This document shows positions 37,686 through 53,560 of a stretch of 64,000 bases of DNA, piece after piece. The notes beneath the pieces are model-generated. The model saw only the letters and a list, made by a program, of their open reading frames with translations. It did no database searches and was not told the origin of the DNA. A program made the position numbers and the translations under genes. This DNA is from Microcebus murinus (Eukaryota; Chordata; Mammalia; Primates; Cheirogaleidae), in the NCBI RefSeq assembly GCF_040939455.1, contig NC_134117.1:53145001-53209000 (forward strand), given 5' to 3'. How positions within the stretch are numbered: position 1 is the first letter of the stretch; each line of letters opens with the position of its first letter.

Positions 37686-38021
37686 TTTTTTTTTTTTTTT
37701 TTTTGAGACAGAGTCTCGCTTTGTTGCCCAGGCTAGAGTGAGTGCCGTGGCGTCAGCCTAGCTCACAGCAACCTCAAACTCCTGGGCTCGAGTGATCCTT
37801 CTGTCTCAGCCTCCCGGGTAGCTGGGACTACAGGCATGCGCCACCATGCCCGGCTAATTTTTTATATATATATCAGTTGGCCAATTAATTTCTTTCTATT
37901 TGTAGTAGAGACGGGGTCTCGCTCTTGCTCAGGCTGGTTTTGAACTCCTGACCTTGAGCAATCCGCCCGCCTCGGCCTCCCAAGAGCTAGGATTACAGGC
38001 GTGAGCCACAGCGCCCGGCCT
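37686..38021 (-). mobile_element. Full-length lemuriform Alu, antisense
   Basis: Poly-T start, GAGTGCCGTGGCGTCAGCCT, a linker with TCAGTTGGCCAATTAATTTC, and end GCGCCCGGCC. CACAACATGCTTTTT flanks at 37671-37685 and 38022-38036. Confidence 0.95.
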
Positions 38022-38479
38022 CACAACATGCTTTTTATTTTATAACTTCCAACTTGAATTATAGACATAGATAAGAATATCTTTCCTCCAGAAATCAGGG
38101 ATAATTTTGATAGAATTGCCATTTTCTTAGCACCTTGCTCAGGTAGAAGTATGCTGTATATTGCTGAACAATCAAGTTCTTTTAATGTATTATACTAGAG
38201 GAGTCTGAAGTTTGGACTAGTGATAAATTTTGCTGATCTTCAAATTCTCAGTCCTTCCTGGGGAGAAAGGGTAGTTCTAGAACATAGATGGAGAGAACTA
38301 TGGGGTGGTTAGCAGCTCTCCAGGGTGTTATCTCTCCCTTAATTCTGCTCTGATTATCAGCTCATCTTACTGCTTTTTATTGTGATACTGATTTTAATTG
38401 TGGGTTGTCCATAGTTCATCAACAGAAATCAGCTTTATGTGGTGGGAGGAGACGATAAACTCTCAGTTTCTTTCCCTGG

Positions 38480-38650
38480 CACCTTGGGCAACACTCTTAA
38501 GCTCTCTTATCCTATCTCCTCACAATAAAAGGTACATAATAACACCTGTCTTACCTAGTCACAGGGATATGAGGATCAAGTGGCATCATTGTCATGAAAG
38601 GAATTTGTCAAGAGTCTTGCATTATTGTTCTTACACTGGCATTTCCTATT
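38480..38650 (+). repeat. MIR SINE
   Basis: CACCTTGGGCAACACTCTTA, TACATAATAACACCTGTCTT and CACAGGGATATGAGGATCAA follow MIR. Confidence 0.65.
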
Positions 38651-38659
38651 TTGTTATCT

Positions 38660-39000
38660 TAATTCTTTTTTAATTCTATACAAATAAAAATTGTGTATAT
38701 TTGTGGTTTACAGCATGATGTCTTGAAACGTGTACATTGTAGAGTTGCTAAATCAAACTAATTAACATATGTATTACCTCACTTTTTTCGTGTGGTGAGA
38801 ACACTTAAAATCTACTCTCTTGGCAATTTTTAAGTATCAGTACATTGCTATTTATTTACTGTATCATCATGATCGCTTGAACTTGTTCCTCCCACCTAAC
38901 TGGAATTTTGTATCCTTTGACCAACATCTCCCCAGTCCTCCCACCCCCCAGTCATTGATAACTACCACTAAAATATTCTAACTGCTTTTACTTCTGTACC
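38660..39000 (-). mobile_element. L1MA/L1MB-type 3' UTR
   Basis: ACAGCATGATGTCTTGAAAC, GAGAACACTTAAAATCTACT and ATTTTGTATCCTTTGACCAA are diagnostic antisense phrases of the L1MA/MB 3' end. Confidence 0.8.
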
Positions 39001-40364
39001 TCTGGGGACTTTTGAGATAATCTTTTTAGGTCATGACCACATGATTTTTTTATTTTAAATTTCTCCATCTCTGATCCTGTATTTTGTTCTTTTCATTCTG
39101 CATAATTTTTTTCTGACAACTTTCACAGAATTAGTCTATTCTTTTATCATCCATCTAGTCACATTATTATACTTTTGGACAGCTGGCCCAGTTTGCTGAT
39201 CTTTAGACCTCTTTTCCCTAAGTAATTACTTCATCTATTAAATAAGGAAGCAGTTCTGAATCTTTACAGCTTTAACATTTTTAGAAATAGGTGAATAACA
39301 ATCAGCTAAAATATCCAACATTAGGTTGTAGTCATTTAATGGACTGTTATGATAACATTTAAAAATATGTTTAGGAAGAATTTTTAGTAATGTAGAAAAT
39401 GCTGTAGGTGAGAAGAGAATATAGTTATTTTACATAAAACAAGATCTTGGCTATATATTACAATGTGTGGAACATAAGACTAGGAGGAAATACTCCAAAA
39501 TTCAAACAAAAAAGTAACTACAACAAGTGGTTTCAGTCCCTTTGTCTCAGTTACTTGGTTTTGTCTTAGGCATTTATAGAATCTTGGCTGTAGGGTGAAG
39601 TAGAAAGAGACAGATGCAGCCTAAGCAGAAACAACTAGCAGAGATGCCAAGCGTCAGGTCATGAGTGGGAAAACTGAGTGCAGACACATCCTGTGGTTGT
39701 TGAATGGAGAGAGAGCTCCTTCTGGCCAGGAAAGTTGGAATGCCCAGATTTCCTAGGAATGCAGTAAAGGTTCATATTCAGTTCATGCCTTGGGTAAAAG
39801 CTCGATCTAGATTCTTATAGACTCATTTGGGATAACAGAAAATTCCTGCTGTGCATTTGAAGCAATGTAGAGTCCTGGGAGTCCTGGACTGACAAAATGA
39901 AGATTTCAGTTACATCTCTATTCCATCTCTGATTTAATCTTTGGCTTTGAGCAAATGTTGATGCTCTGACCTTCCACTGCCCTTTATGTCACTTGAGGAT
40001 AATATATAATGCCTTCTGTATTGACATCAGAATACTCTTGTCACAGTCAGTTGAGGTACATTGAATATGAATGCATTAAATGGCATATCAGTCTGTTTAC
40101 ATGCCATGTATTTATAATTATTATAATAAGCATGATTGGAATTCCCTGTTTGTCCTATGTACCGCCTGACAGAATAGACTCTGATTCATATCCACGATTT
40201 CGAAGGCCTTTTTAGATCTAGAAAATATTGCTTGGATCTTTGTTGTATGAGAGACTGGAGCATAGATTATGGAAAAAACCATGGGCTGTCCATTTGTTTT
40301 GTGGGAAGGAAGAGAAATGTTAGACATCTGGAAACTTTGGCAAGGTCAAGAATTCTAGAATACA
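39001..40364. other. Intronic sequence, nothing assigned
   Basis: No supported gene or repeat. Confidence 0.4.
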
Positions 40365-40870
40365 TATATCATTTGACCCAGCAATTCTGCTTCTGGGAAT
40401 TTATCTTGTACGTATACTTGTATGTATGCAAGATGGTGTTTGTTACAAGGTTATTTATATCAGCATGGTTTGTAATAGCAAATATTAGAAACAACCTATA
40501 TGGATGTCAGTAAGGGGCAAGTTAAATAAATTATGGTACATCCATATAATGGAATACTCTGCAGCCATAAAAATGAATGAGGAAGCTCTGATCTTTAATA
40601 TTCCTAAATGGAAAAATAAGGTTTAGTACAGTGCTAGAGTATGCTACCTTTTGTGTAAAAAGGGGAGACAAATAGGAATATATCTTTACTGTTGCTCATC
40701 TATGCATAAAGAAACTCTGGAAGGGTATACCAGAAACTAATAGTAGTGTTTACCTGAGAGTAGGATGAGGGTCTGAGAGATAGGTGAGAGGGGAAAACTT
40801 TTCTCTAGATGTGTATTTATTTTAAATTTTGATCCATGTAAATATATTACTTATTCAAAATTTAAATTTA
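40365..40870 (+). mobile_element. Old L1M/HAL1-type ORF2 end, sense
   Basis: CATTTGACCCAGCAATTCTG, TTATGGTACATCCATATAAT and GGAATACTCTGCAGCCATAA are sense-strand L1 ORF2 3' phrases. Confidence 0.75.
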
Positions 40871-41040
40871 AAAGTGTTTGTTTTGTTTTGTTTTTGTTTT
40901 TTTAAAGGAAAGAAACTCTACCTTGGCAAGCTGAAGGCAAGTGAGGTTGTGGGAGACACATTGAATGGTTGCTACATTAGGACTAGCAGGTCATAGCTGA
41001 GGAAATCTATTTGAATAATAGAACCATTTGTTTCTTTTAG

Positions 41041-41108
41041 GTTTATGGTCAAGGTTTAAAAGGAAGTGTTTTAAGCTCATCAGGAAGACACCTATTATTG
41101 GCCGCAAG
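41041..41108 (+). CDS. SGPL1: SGPL1 coding exon 3 (residues 65-87)
   Basis: A 68-nt exon with a CTTTTAG acceptor and GTAAGT donor completes the Ser65 codon. It encodes a strongly basic stretch ([16 protein letters not shown], then TPIIGRK) just after the membrane helix. The cluster of Lys/Arg on the cytosolic side fits the positive-inside rule. The exon ends in phase 0 at Lys87. Confidence 0.95.
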
Positions 41109-41179
41109 GTAAGTGGAATCTGTATAGGTCTTTTTTTCCCCTCTTGATAACTATACCTCTTTCTTTCTATTTACTAAAC

Positions 41180-41402
41180 CTGATATTCTCAAGAGGGAAG
41201 GATGGTTTTGTCCCTAACCTCCAGGAGACATTTGGCAATGTTTGGAGACATTTCAGGTTGTCACAACTCAGATGAAGTGCTATTGGCATCTAGTGGGTAG
41301 TGGCCAGGGATGTTGCTTAATATCCTACAATGCACAGGACAGCCCCAAAACAGAGAATTATCTGGCTCAAAATGTCAAAAGAGCCAAGGTTGAAAAACTC
41401 TG
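41180..41402 (+). mobile_element. MER5A hAT-Charlie element
   Basis: GGAGACATTTGGCAATGTTT, GGCATCTAGTGGGTAGTGGC, ATCCTACAATGCACAGGACA and AGGTTGAAAAACTCTG: full-length MER5A layout, only about 70 bp downstream of coding exon 3. Confidence 0.88.
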
Positions 41403-41618
41403 ACTTAACCCTTTCTTCAGTATATTTGGCCAAAGGTGAGATGAGAAGCCTGTTAAGGAAGAAGAATTTGAAATTAGATAGAAAACCTGGTTGTAGTATT
41501 ATGGTGCTTTGGAACAATATTTGGCTGGCTGAATTTAGATATTGGGTTATTAAATATGAAATATCCGATTTCCAATCGAAAGTGTAGTTTATTATATCTT
41601 AAACAAGAGGCAGTACAA

Positions 41619-42607
41619 TTAATCAAAGTATGTGCCTAAACGATTGACACAGTTTTGCCATCTTAATGGCAGGTTGCTTATCCCAGCCACAAAGAAGCCT
41701 AGGAAGCGAGTAACGATGAAATCATAAAAGGCGATTACCATGGCTTGTTGAGAATTGAATTTTTTCCTTGGAAGAAGTGGTAGTCAGCTGGGGCAAGGTC
41801 CGGTGAATACAATGGATGACAGAAGGTGTCCAAGTCCAGCTTCTGTAGTTTGAGCAGTGTTGTTTTTTTGTGACATATGGTCTTGCATGAGAATCAGTTT
41901 GTCTCTAGTGACCAATCTCAGTTGCTTAATTGCAAGCATCCTCATCATTTCATCCAGCTGGTTTCAGTAGACATCCACTGTAATTGATTGACCAGGTTTC
42001 ATTAAGCTGTAATGGATAATACCAATTCTGGACCACCAAACAGATACCATTAGCTCTTTTTGATGAATATTCAGTTTTGGACTGTGTTTTGGCACTTCGT
42101 CTTTATCCAGCCATTGTGCCAAACACTTGGGATTGTCAAAAAGAATCCATTTTTCATCACCCTTTAACAGTATGGTATAGAAGTGGTTTGCCTTTATGTC
42201 GTGACAGCAAAGAAAGGCAAGCTCCAAGTTGATTTCTCTTCTGATGTTCATTTAATTCATGCAGAACCCATCTATCCACTTCTTTACCCTGCCCATTTGT
42301 TTCAAATGGTCCAATATTGTTGGAATAAAAACAGCAAACCTTGCCGCTAATTCACCAGTAGGCTGAGATGGATTCGCTTCCCCTATAGCTTTCAACTCAT
42401 CATTATCCACCTCGTTTTCAGGTCACCCACATGGCTCATTTTCTGATTAAAATCACCAGAATAGAACTTCTCAAGCAAGCGACATACTGTACATTCATTA
42501 GCCACATCCTTCCCAAGCACTTTATTGATATTTCAAGTTGTCTGTGCTGCATTGGTTCCACAACGGAACTCATATTAAAAAATAAGATGAATTTTTGACT
42601 TATCCAT
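41619..42607 (-). pseudogene. Decayed mariner transposase (DD34D)
   Basis: The minus strand from 42607 to a stop at 41619-41621 reads as a mariner-family transposase broken by stops and frameshifts. It begins MDKSKIHLIF and ends WQNCVNRLGTYFD. The longest intact piece (42251-41964) holds the first catalytic region GDEKWILFDNPK and the following HQKELMVSVWW and MKPGQSIT blocks. The expected second region is recognisable but altered, and PADYHFF-like sequence marks the third aspartate. Length (about 330 codons) is that of a whole transposase. It is a dead copy; flanking ends near 41556 and 42690 are only weakly inverted. Confidence 0.88.
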
Positions 42608-42836
42608 GGTTTCACAAAAATTGTTGTAAAAAAATTGAAAGATAGTCGCAAGCCAAAATGTGTGTTTGAAACAATGAGGATGTACCTTCACAATAAAAAG
42701 AAAGAAAGAAAAAAAAAAACACAGAACAAGAAGTGTTAAAGTGAAATGTCAGAGATATTAACTCAAACTCTAGTACTTAAGGAGATTGGACATTCCATAC
42801 CTAATAACCTATTTTTATCTAGAGGTTGGTTTGGGT

Positions 42837-43062
42837 CAAGGGTTGGCACACTTTTTCTATAAAAGGCTAGATATGAAGCATTTGGGACTCTGTAGGTCAT
42901 ACTGTGTCTCTTGCATCTTCTCACCTCTGCCCTTGCAGAGGGAAAGCAGCAAGAGGACAGGTTAAGAAATAGGCCTAACTGTGTTCCAGTGAAACTTTCT
43001 TTATAAATGCAGGCAGGCCAGAGCACAGGTGGGCCCTGGCTGTAGTTTGCTCATCCCAGATT
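42837..43062 (-). mobile_element. hAT-type fossil, same family as 34503-34781
   Basis: GGGTTGGCACACTTTTTCTA, AGGTCATACTGTGTCTCTTG and CTGTAGTTTGCTCATCCCAG correspond to the other orientation of the element at 34503, with an internal gap. Confidence 0.6.
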
Positions 43063-43860
43063 TAGAAACTTAAAGAGATAATAGAACTATTTTCTTGTTC
43101 TCTTTGCCTCTCCGTGGGATAGTATGTCCCCTTTATTGTATCCTCTTTACCCTCACCTACGTTGAGGATAAGGTAGTCACCTCATTACCCTTCCTCTTTG
43201 TCACAGATGAAGATAAACAGGACAGGCCCCTTTGTAAGCCTCAAAGGCAAATGAGTCCTTGATGTCTTCATTTCCTCTACTACCCTGCCCTGCCCCTCAG
43301 CTTTACTTTGGTCTTTCTCAACTTTACCTGCCTTCAAGTTTTCTTTCAATTCTGTTTCCCCTTTCTTGGCCAGAGCAGAAGAGATGGCAGTTTTCTTTAG
43401 CCTTTTGCTGAAATCCATTCAGACCACTGTGCTAACTCCTAAAAATATGTCTTTTCAGATTCATATGTTGTAGAGAAGTAGAAGCAATAACTGGGATGGT
43501 GAAGGGAAATGAGAGGAGATGGGCTTCTGTTTGTTCTACACATTATATTATGCCCTAAAAGTAAATCTGCTTTAGTCCTTACAGAGTAAGAGGAGGGGTG
43601 GGGGATGTTAAGATGTTACAAAGGCTGGGCTGTAGCACAAAGGATAAGAGGATTTCCCTTTTCATTCCCTGCATTGTTTCTGTCCTATTCTTCTTACTCT
43701 TCCCCTTTAATTTCCAGATTTTGAGACAAATGAATGCTAGGGTTGCAGAACCCATTCTTAAATTTATAAAATAACAAAATTAGAAGATCCTTAGAGACTA
43801 GTCATCCTCCTTTTTCCAGGAGCAAATTCTGAGACTTAGAGACAAAAAGCAGTTTGTTAC
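43063..43860. other. Intronic sequence, nothing assigned
   Basis: No supported feature. Confidence 0.4.
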
Positions 43861-43868
43861 GCACGAGC

Positions 43869-43894
43869 GTGTGTGTGTGTGTGTGTGTGTGTGT
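43869..43894. repeat. (GT)n microsatellite
   Basis: About 13 GT units, uninterrupted. Confidence 0.97.
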
Positions 43895-43919
43895 CTCATT
43901 TATTCACTTACATTCACTT

Positions 43920-44830
43920 AGTCTACACATGTTTACTGAGCACCTGCTCAGTGTCAGTTGTTTTTCTGAGTACTGGGGATATAGTAGTGAATGAGACCAA
44001 GTCTTTCCTCTTGTGGAACTTATATTTTAGTAGGAAAGATAGAAAATAAATGAGTAAATAAACACATAAAAATTTCATTTTGAAATAAATGCTATGCAGA
44101 AATTGGGTAATATGCAGGCTCTGAGGCAAGAATTGGGGGTGAAGAAGTATTTGCCGTGCTTTCTAATAAACTTCTCATTGTCATTTTCTGTCCCTTTCAT
44201 TTTATTAAAACAGCATCTTCTATGCATGGAAGCTCAGCTTTCATAGTTTGTTCCTGCTACATGGTCACCATTTATGTGGCGTAATTTTTTACTTACAACT
44301 TTAAAATATCTCCATGTCCACAGCATGCCCTGCCATTGCCCAAGAGTGTGGACTCTGTCCTGCAGACCTCTTTTAGAGGAGTAGTTTTCCCTGTGGTTTC
44401 ATGGAGGGCTATACCTAAGAAGATCGTCTTGTGTTCTAATCAAACATGGCTAGAGATGAGAAAAATCTAAATAGTTTGGAGTGAGATCTTGGGCACCAAA
44501 CTTTAAAAAGCATATTGCTGAAACCATAGCCCTGCAGCACACACAAATTATGACATGTAGCCTCTCTCCCCACACCTACCTCTTGAAAGTCTCTTGTCAT
44601 AAATAGCAGCCCCTGCCATTCTGTCTCCTTACTCTGCTCTGGTTTTCTCCCCCTGGCACCTGACTTTTATTTTCTGGCTCTCTTGCTAAAAATAAGCTTC
44701 ATGGCAACAGGAGTTGTTTTCCTTCACTGTGTACCCTACTGCTTAAGCTTGTTTTATTCGCTGTGTATTCCTAGTCTGCAGTAGTCAACAGATATTTGCT
44801 GAGTGAGTGAGTGAATGAAAGAAAATGTCT
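43920..44830. repeat. Ancient MIR/L2-type scraps
   Basis: GTTTACTGAGCACCTGCTCA and GGGGATATAGTAGTGAATGA (43930-44070), then CAACAGATATTTGCTGAGTG (about 44787), resemble old mammalian SINE/L2 3' sequence. Family assignment is weak. Confidence 0.45.
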
Positions 44831-45688
<858 letters not shown>

Positions 45689-45813
45689 TAGCTGGCTTTG
45701 TCTTCGTTTAATGTTCATATAGGTTAAGAATAATTCACCCTTGGTACTTGTATGCTTAGGCGGGACTACTCCCTATTTCAAAGGCTGAATTTCATATTTT
45801 AAAAATTATGTTT

Positions 45814-46124
<311 letters not shown>

Positions 46125-46499
46125 AAAAATTATGTTTAGATCTATCCTTCATCCATAAAGCTAGTAAATCTCAAAGACAGTGGAACTTGGTTCCATCTCC
46201 TTTTCTAAGCACAAATAAAATAAATACATTTGTGTTTTTACAAAGAGAACATAATATATATAATACAAATGAAATATAGATTCATGTAAAAATTATGAAA
46301 TCTGTATAAAGACGCAAAAGGCAATAAAAAGTCACTGTAATTCCATCATCAAAATATAATTCCATTATCTGTATCTATTTGTATCTGTATATCTATCTAT
46401 ATGTTTATTTATGTCTCAGAATGTTAATAGTGTTTATGTGTGTATATATATACACATTTATGCATGAGCACATATGAGAAGGCTAAATACACCAAACAA

Positions 46500-46765
46500 C
46501 TAATGTTAAAGCATGTAACCTATAGAATCAGCCTGGATTCACATTATGATTTTCCCACTTGAAGTATGACCTTGGGTAAGTTACTTAACTTCTGCATGCC
46601 CCAGTTTGTATCTCTCTACGATGAAGATGGTAATAATAGTGCAGCAGTTATCTGAAAGGATGATTATGGGATTAAATGAGATCATACATGTAAGTGTTGT
46701 GTAGTCCCTGGGATAAAGTAAGTGTTCAATAAGTGTTAACTATTATTGCTATTATTATTAATACA
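46500..46765 (+). repeat. MIR SINE, near full length
   Basis: CTATAGAATCAGCCTGGATT, TATGACCTTGGGTAAGTTAC, TTAAATGAGATCATACATGT and AGTAAGTGTTCAATAAGTGT follow MIR from core to tail. Confidence 0.88.
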
Positions 46766-46769
46766 AACA

Positions 46770-48278
46770 CATGCGTGTGTATACAGATTAAGATCATATT
46801 ACAAATGCTGTTTAAAAATAAGCTTTTCACTCTGGCATGATTTTAGATTCATAGAAAAGTAGCAGAGATGATAACAGAGATTTCTATATGCCCCTCATTC
46901 AGCTTCTCCTGGTGTTAACATCTTATATAACCATGGTACATTTGTCAAAACTAAAAAAATTAACATCAGTACAGCACTATTAGCTACACTACAAAGTCTA
47001 TTTTATAAATTTTTCTACTAATGTCATTTTTTCTATTCTAGGATTCCATGCTACATTTTGATAAATACCCTTTAAAATGTCTAAGTGACATGTGTTAAGA
47101 TCTTGACGTTGGATGGTACAAAATTAGATATATCCTAGGGTGTAGGTGATATAAAGCAGTAGTTAGCACCCTAACACCTTTGTATTAAAGAATTCCATGA
47201 TTATGAGGGCTGGTTGCTGCCACCACTTTGCCTTCCCTTCAGTTTTTAAGTCACTGTCTGTCGATGGCCATTCTCTGTAGCGCCAGTAAAAGAACAGGAA
47301 ATGAAACCACATACCCTAATTTTGAAAGGCTGGTGACCACTGCTCTGAAGATGTGGATGGTACAGAGCAGTGTCCTTGAAGGAAAGAGTGAAAGTCAAAA
47401 TGGCGATAAGCCAGAGCTTGGCAGATTGCTGTGAGAATGAGGAGTTTGTCTGTATATTTATTACCCAGCCTTCTGCTGTCATTAGAGCAGGAGAGCTTTG
47501 CTTTGGAGAACCATGGCTATGTGCAGTTTAATAGGGCACAGCCACGTCATAGCAAAAGGACCTGAGACACCCACGTCAACAGATTTGTTGGTACAATGTA
47601 GAACATCTCTGGGGAGCACCTCAGACAGGAAGTAGAAAATCTGACCTTATATTCTGGTTGGGAACCTTTCTTCTCTTTCAGCATTGGGATAAAGGAGCTT
47701 TATCCCAGGGTTGACTGTGTTCCTGATCTTGGATGCTACAACATGTGCTGCTGGAAGCCGGTGGCTAGTACTGCATGGGTTTCCAGGCTTGGCTGAAGGG
47801 AGGTGCCCCTGACACCAGGATGTTCATAGCTCGTACCTGATAGTGGTTTGTTCCCTGGTTCTAGCTCTAATGATCGTGTACTGAAATGTCACACTTTTGT
47901 CTTGCGCTTTTCTGCTAATTCTGCTGATAACAGTTCCCACATTTTGTATGACTGAAGGGAGAGAAGGAGGAAGCTATTGCAGAAAAAGAAAAAGGTCATA
48001 CTAAAGCCATACAGAAAACAGAAAATAAGTATAGACAAAGGAAAATTTTTCTGATGTTAGAAGACAGTTGAGGATAAGGATAGTATTATTATTGGACTGT
48101 CTTTATTGTACTTAGATGCTGTTAATATCTTTTCTACACTGTTGTTGATAATAATTAATTTTTCATCTTTATTTTACTGTGATAGCTCTTTATTGAAATT
48201 CTTTCTTTCTTGATTTAATATAGAATGCCATTGGGTTTTTTCTTTTTTTTTCTTTTGTACCCAGAGGAGTTTCTTCTG
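46770..48278. other. Intronic sequence, nothing firmly assigned
   Basis: About 46815-47100 has L1M-like antisense phrases (ATTTCTATATGCCCCTCATT, TCTCCTGGTGTTAACATCTT). The rest shows nothing I can name. Confidence 0.4.
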
Positions 48279-48288
48279 ATTTCTTCTT

Positions 48289-48434
48289 CTTTTTTTTTTT
48301 TTTCTATTTTTGATAGAGATGGGGTCTTGCTCTTGCTCAGGCTGGTCTTGAACTCCTGGCCTCAAGTGATCCTCTTGCGTCAGCCTCCCAGAGTGATAGC
48401 ATTACAGGCATTAACCACCATGCCTGGCCTTCCT
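48289..48434 (-). mobile_element. Alu left-arm monomer, antisense, just upstream of an exon
   Basis: Poly-T, GATGGGGTCTTGCTCTTGCT, CTCAAGTGATCCTCTTGCGT and CATGCCTGGCC form one antisense arm. ATTTCTTCTT at 48279-48288 and 48435-48444 is a probable target duplication. Confidence 0.85.
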
Positions 48435-48510
48435 ATTTCTTCTTTATTAGAGCCAACTGTCTTCCCAAGGTTCCTGCTTACTGACCCAGTGACCTTCACT
48501 TTCTCTCCAG

Positions 48511-48587
48511 ATGTCTCCTGGCAGGAAGGGAGAGCCTCCGGAACAGTGTACAGTGGGGAGGAGCAGCTTACTGAGCTCCTCGTGAAG
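48511..48587 (+). CDS. SGPL1: SGPL1 coding exon 5 (residues 137-162)
   Basis: A 77-nt exon with a TCTCCAG acceptor and GTGAGT donor. It encodes [18 protein letters not shown] and on to VK, which includes the conserved GRASGTVY stretch at the start of the PLP-enzyme fold. Compared with the human sequence as I recall it, residues 138-139 are Val-Ser in place of Ala-Phe. An antisense Alu monomer ends only about 76 bp upstream of the acceptor. Confidence 0.95.
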
Positions 48588-51199
<2,612 letters not shown>

Positions 51200-51500
51200 G
51201 TTTGACTCTTTATGAACTTTCAAGAGACCACAGGTTAAACAGCCACAAAACAGTTTGGCCTTATCTGGTAAATTTGAAGATACACATATCTTATGACCCA
51301 GAAGTTCTGCTACTCAGGACATACCCTAGAAAAACTAGTACACATATATATCAAGATATATGTACATGAATATTCATAGCAACATCATTCACGATAGTTA
51401 AAAACCGGAAAAACTAGAAATAATCCAAATGTCTATCAACAGCACACATTTAGATGGATAAATTGTAGGAATACTGTATGTGCCTCAATCCATTGTAGTT
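51200..51500 (+). mobile_element. Old L1M-type ORF2 end, sense
   Basis: CTTATGACCCAGAAGTTCTG, TATTCATAGCAACATCATTC and TCCAAATGTCTATCAACAGC are sense L1 3' phrases. Confidence 0.75.
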
Positions 51501-51568
51501 GTTATTTGGATGGATGCTCGGATTACTTCATCTTGGCCATTGGGAGCATCTTCATTTTGGCTCCTGGG

Positions 51569-51574
<6 letters not shown>

Positions 51575-51603
<29 letters not shown>

Positions 51604-51916
51604 AGACAGAGTCTCGCTTTCTTGCCTAGGCCAGAGTGAGTGCCATGGCGTCAGCCTAGCTCACAGCAACCTCAAACTCCTGGGCTCAAGCAATCCTCCT
51701 GCCTCAGCCTCCCGAGTAGCTGGGACTACAGGCACGAGCCACCATGCCCGGCTGATTTTTATATTATATATATTAGTTGGCCAATTAATTTCTTTCTATT
51801 TTTATGGTAGAGACGGGGTCTCGCTCAGGCTGGTTTTGAACTCTTGACCTTGAGCAATCCGCCCGCCTCGGCCTCCCAGAGTGCTAGGATTACAGGCGTG
51901 AGCCACCGCGCCCGGC
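51575..51916 (-). mobile_element. Full-length lemuriform Alu, antisense
   Basis: Long poly-T, GAGTGCCATGGCGTCAGCCT, linker TTAGTTGGCCAATTAATTTC, end CGCGCCCGGC. CTCCTGGGTCTTTT flanks at 51561-51574 and 51917-51930. Confidence 0.95.
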
Positions 51917-51930
51917 CTCCTGGGTCTTTT

Positions 51931-53189
51931 ATATGACCAGGAAGCTTTGAAAACTTCCTTTCTCTATCTTTCCTTTTCCTTTTGTTTTTTTTTTTAAACA
52001 AATATTCCAGGTTCAGCTTGTACATTTCCTGCTCCAGACCTAGAATCCATTTATCCAAGGAGCCGTGCTTTAATTAAAACCGTATAAAATAATTACACGA
52101 TTCCAAGTCACATTTATGGAAAAAGACAGAGCCAATAATATTAACCAGAATATAGTCCAGAGAGACAAAGAAAGAGAGGTTAAGAGACACGAAGAAAGAT
52201 AGAATGAAAGGGCTAACACACATCTGATTGGTGTTTGAGAGCAGCCAGAGAAAGTAGACAACCTGTAAAGGTATAACTGTTTGAACAGCTGATACTCTCA
52301 GTAGCAGCAATGGCTGGGGCAGGTGGGGGTGGATGAAAGATTTGCTGTGAGTCGAAATTGTTGAACTGGGTGATAAGTAAAAGGGTTTTACTAATTCTAT
52401 CTTTAGCTGTGTCTAATCCATTTTTTATTAGTAGTTCTTCCATTTTGCTTTTAAATTTCATTTACTGTATTTTTCATTCTTGAGAATTGTTTGGTTCTTT
52501 CTTTTTTTAATCTGCTTTGTTGTTCTTTATAGTCCCTTTCCTTGGCTTATATTTTGTTTATTTAAATACATGGCACATAAATATTTTATATTCTGTGTCT
52601 GATAATTCTAATATCCATGAGCCTTACCTGTCTGATTCTGCTGGTTTCACTCATATGTCTTGTTTCTTTATATAATATTTATGATTTTTGTTTTAACCAT
52701 AGGAGCCATTCATTTTTCTGGGAACTTACAGGGATTCTTTTCAGGCCTAGATTGAAGTTCTTCCAGAGAAGATTTATAATTCTTTTTGCCAGCTGCTAGA
52801 GATTGCCACTATACTGGAACCAATTTAAGTCAGATTCTCAGCTTATCATTTTGTACTACAGAGCAAGTATGGATTCAGACCACAAACTCACATAAAGGCT
52901 GTCTTGTTATACATTCTTGAGCGATTCTTATTTTTCTTTGAGTATCAGGACTTAGAAAGCAATTTTCCTTGCTATCCTCTTCTGTGCTAGTGGGTTTTCT
53001 TTCTTATACACTTAAAAGTGTATGTTTTTTCAGCCATCTCCCATTGGACTTCTTGCCTTGGGCAGGCCCTAAATTTATCTCCTGATCCATACTCTGTTGG
53101 TCAGTGCGGGAGTTTGAGATCTCTAGGGGTGGCACCACTCTCGGGGGTGAAAGCTAGCTTTAGAGCTCAATGATCTTGCAGGATTCTTG
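51931..53189. other. Intronic sequence, nothing firmly assigned
   Basis: T-rich text such as TTTTCATTCTTGAGAATTGT and TCTGTGTCTGATAATTCTAA suggests an old LINE-like repeat that I cannot name. Confidence 0.35.
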
Positions 53190-53200
53190 GTTTTGATTTG

Positions 53201-53549
53201 ATTTTTTTGTTTGTTTTTTTTTTAATTTTTTGAGACAGAGTCTCACTTTGTTGCCCAGGCTAGAGTGAGTGCCATGGCGTCAGCCTAGCTCACAGCATCC
53301 TCAAACTCCTGGGCTCAAACAATCCTGCTGCCTCAGCCTCTCGAGTAGCTGGGACCACAGGCATGCGCCACCATGCCCGGCTAATTTTTTCTATATATAT
53401 TAGTTGGACAATTAATTTCTTTCTATTTATAGTAGAGACAGGGTCTCGCTCTTGCTCAGGCTGGTTTCGAACTCCTGCTCTCAAGCAATCTGCCCGCCTC
53501 GGCCTCCCAGAGTGCTAGGATTACAGGAGTGAGCCACCACGCCCGGCCA
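53201..53549 (-). mobile_element. Full-length lemuriform Alu, antisense
   Basis: T-rich start, GAGTGCCATGGCGTCAGCCT, linker TTAGTTGGACAATTAATTTC, end CACGCCCGGC. GTTTTGATTTG flanks at 53190-53200 and 53550-53560. Confidence 0.95.
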
Positions 53550-53560
53550 GTTTTGATTTG

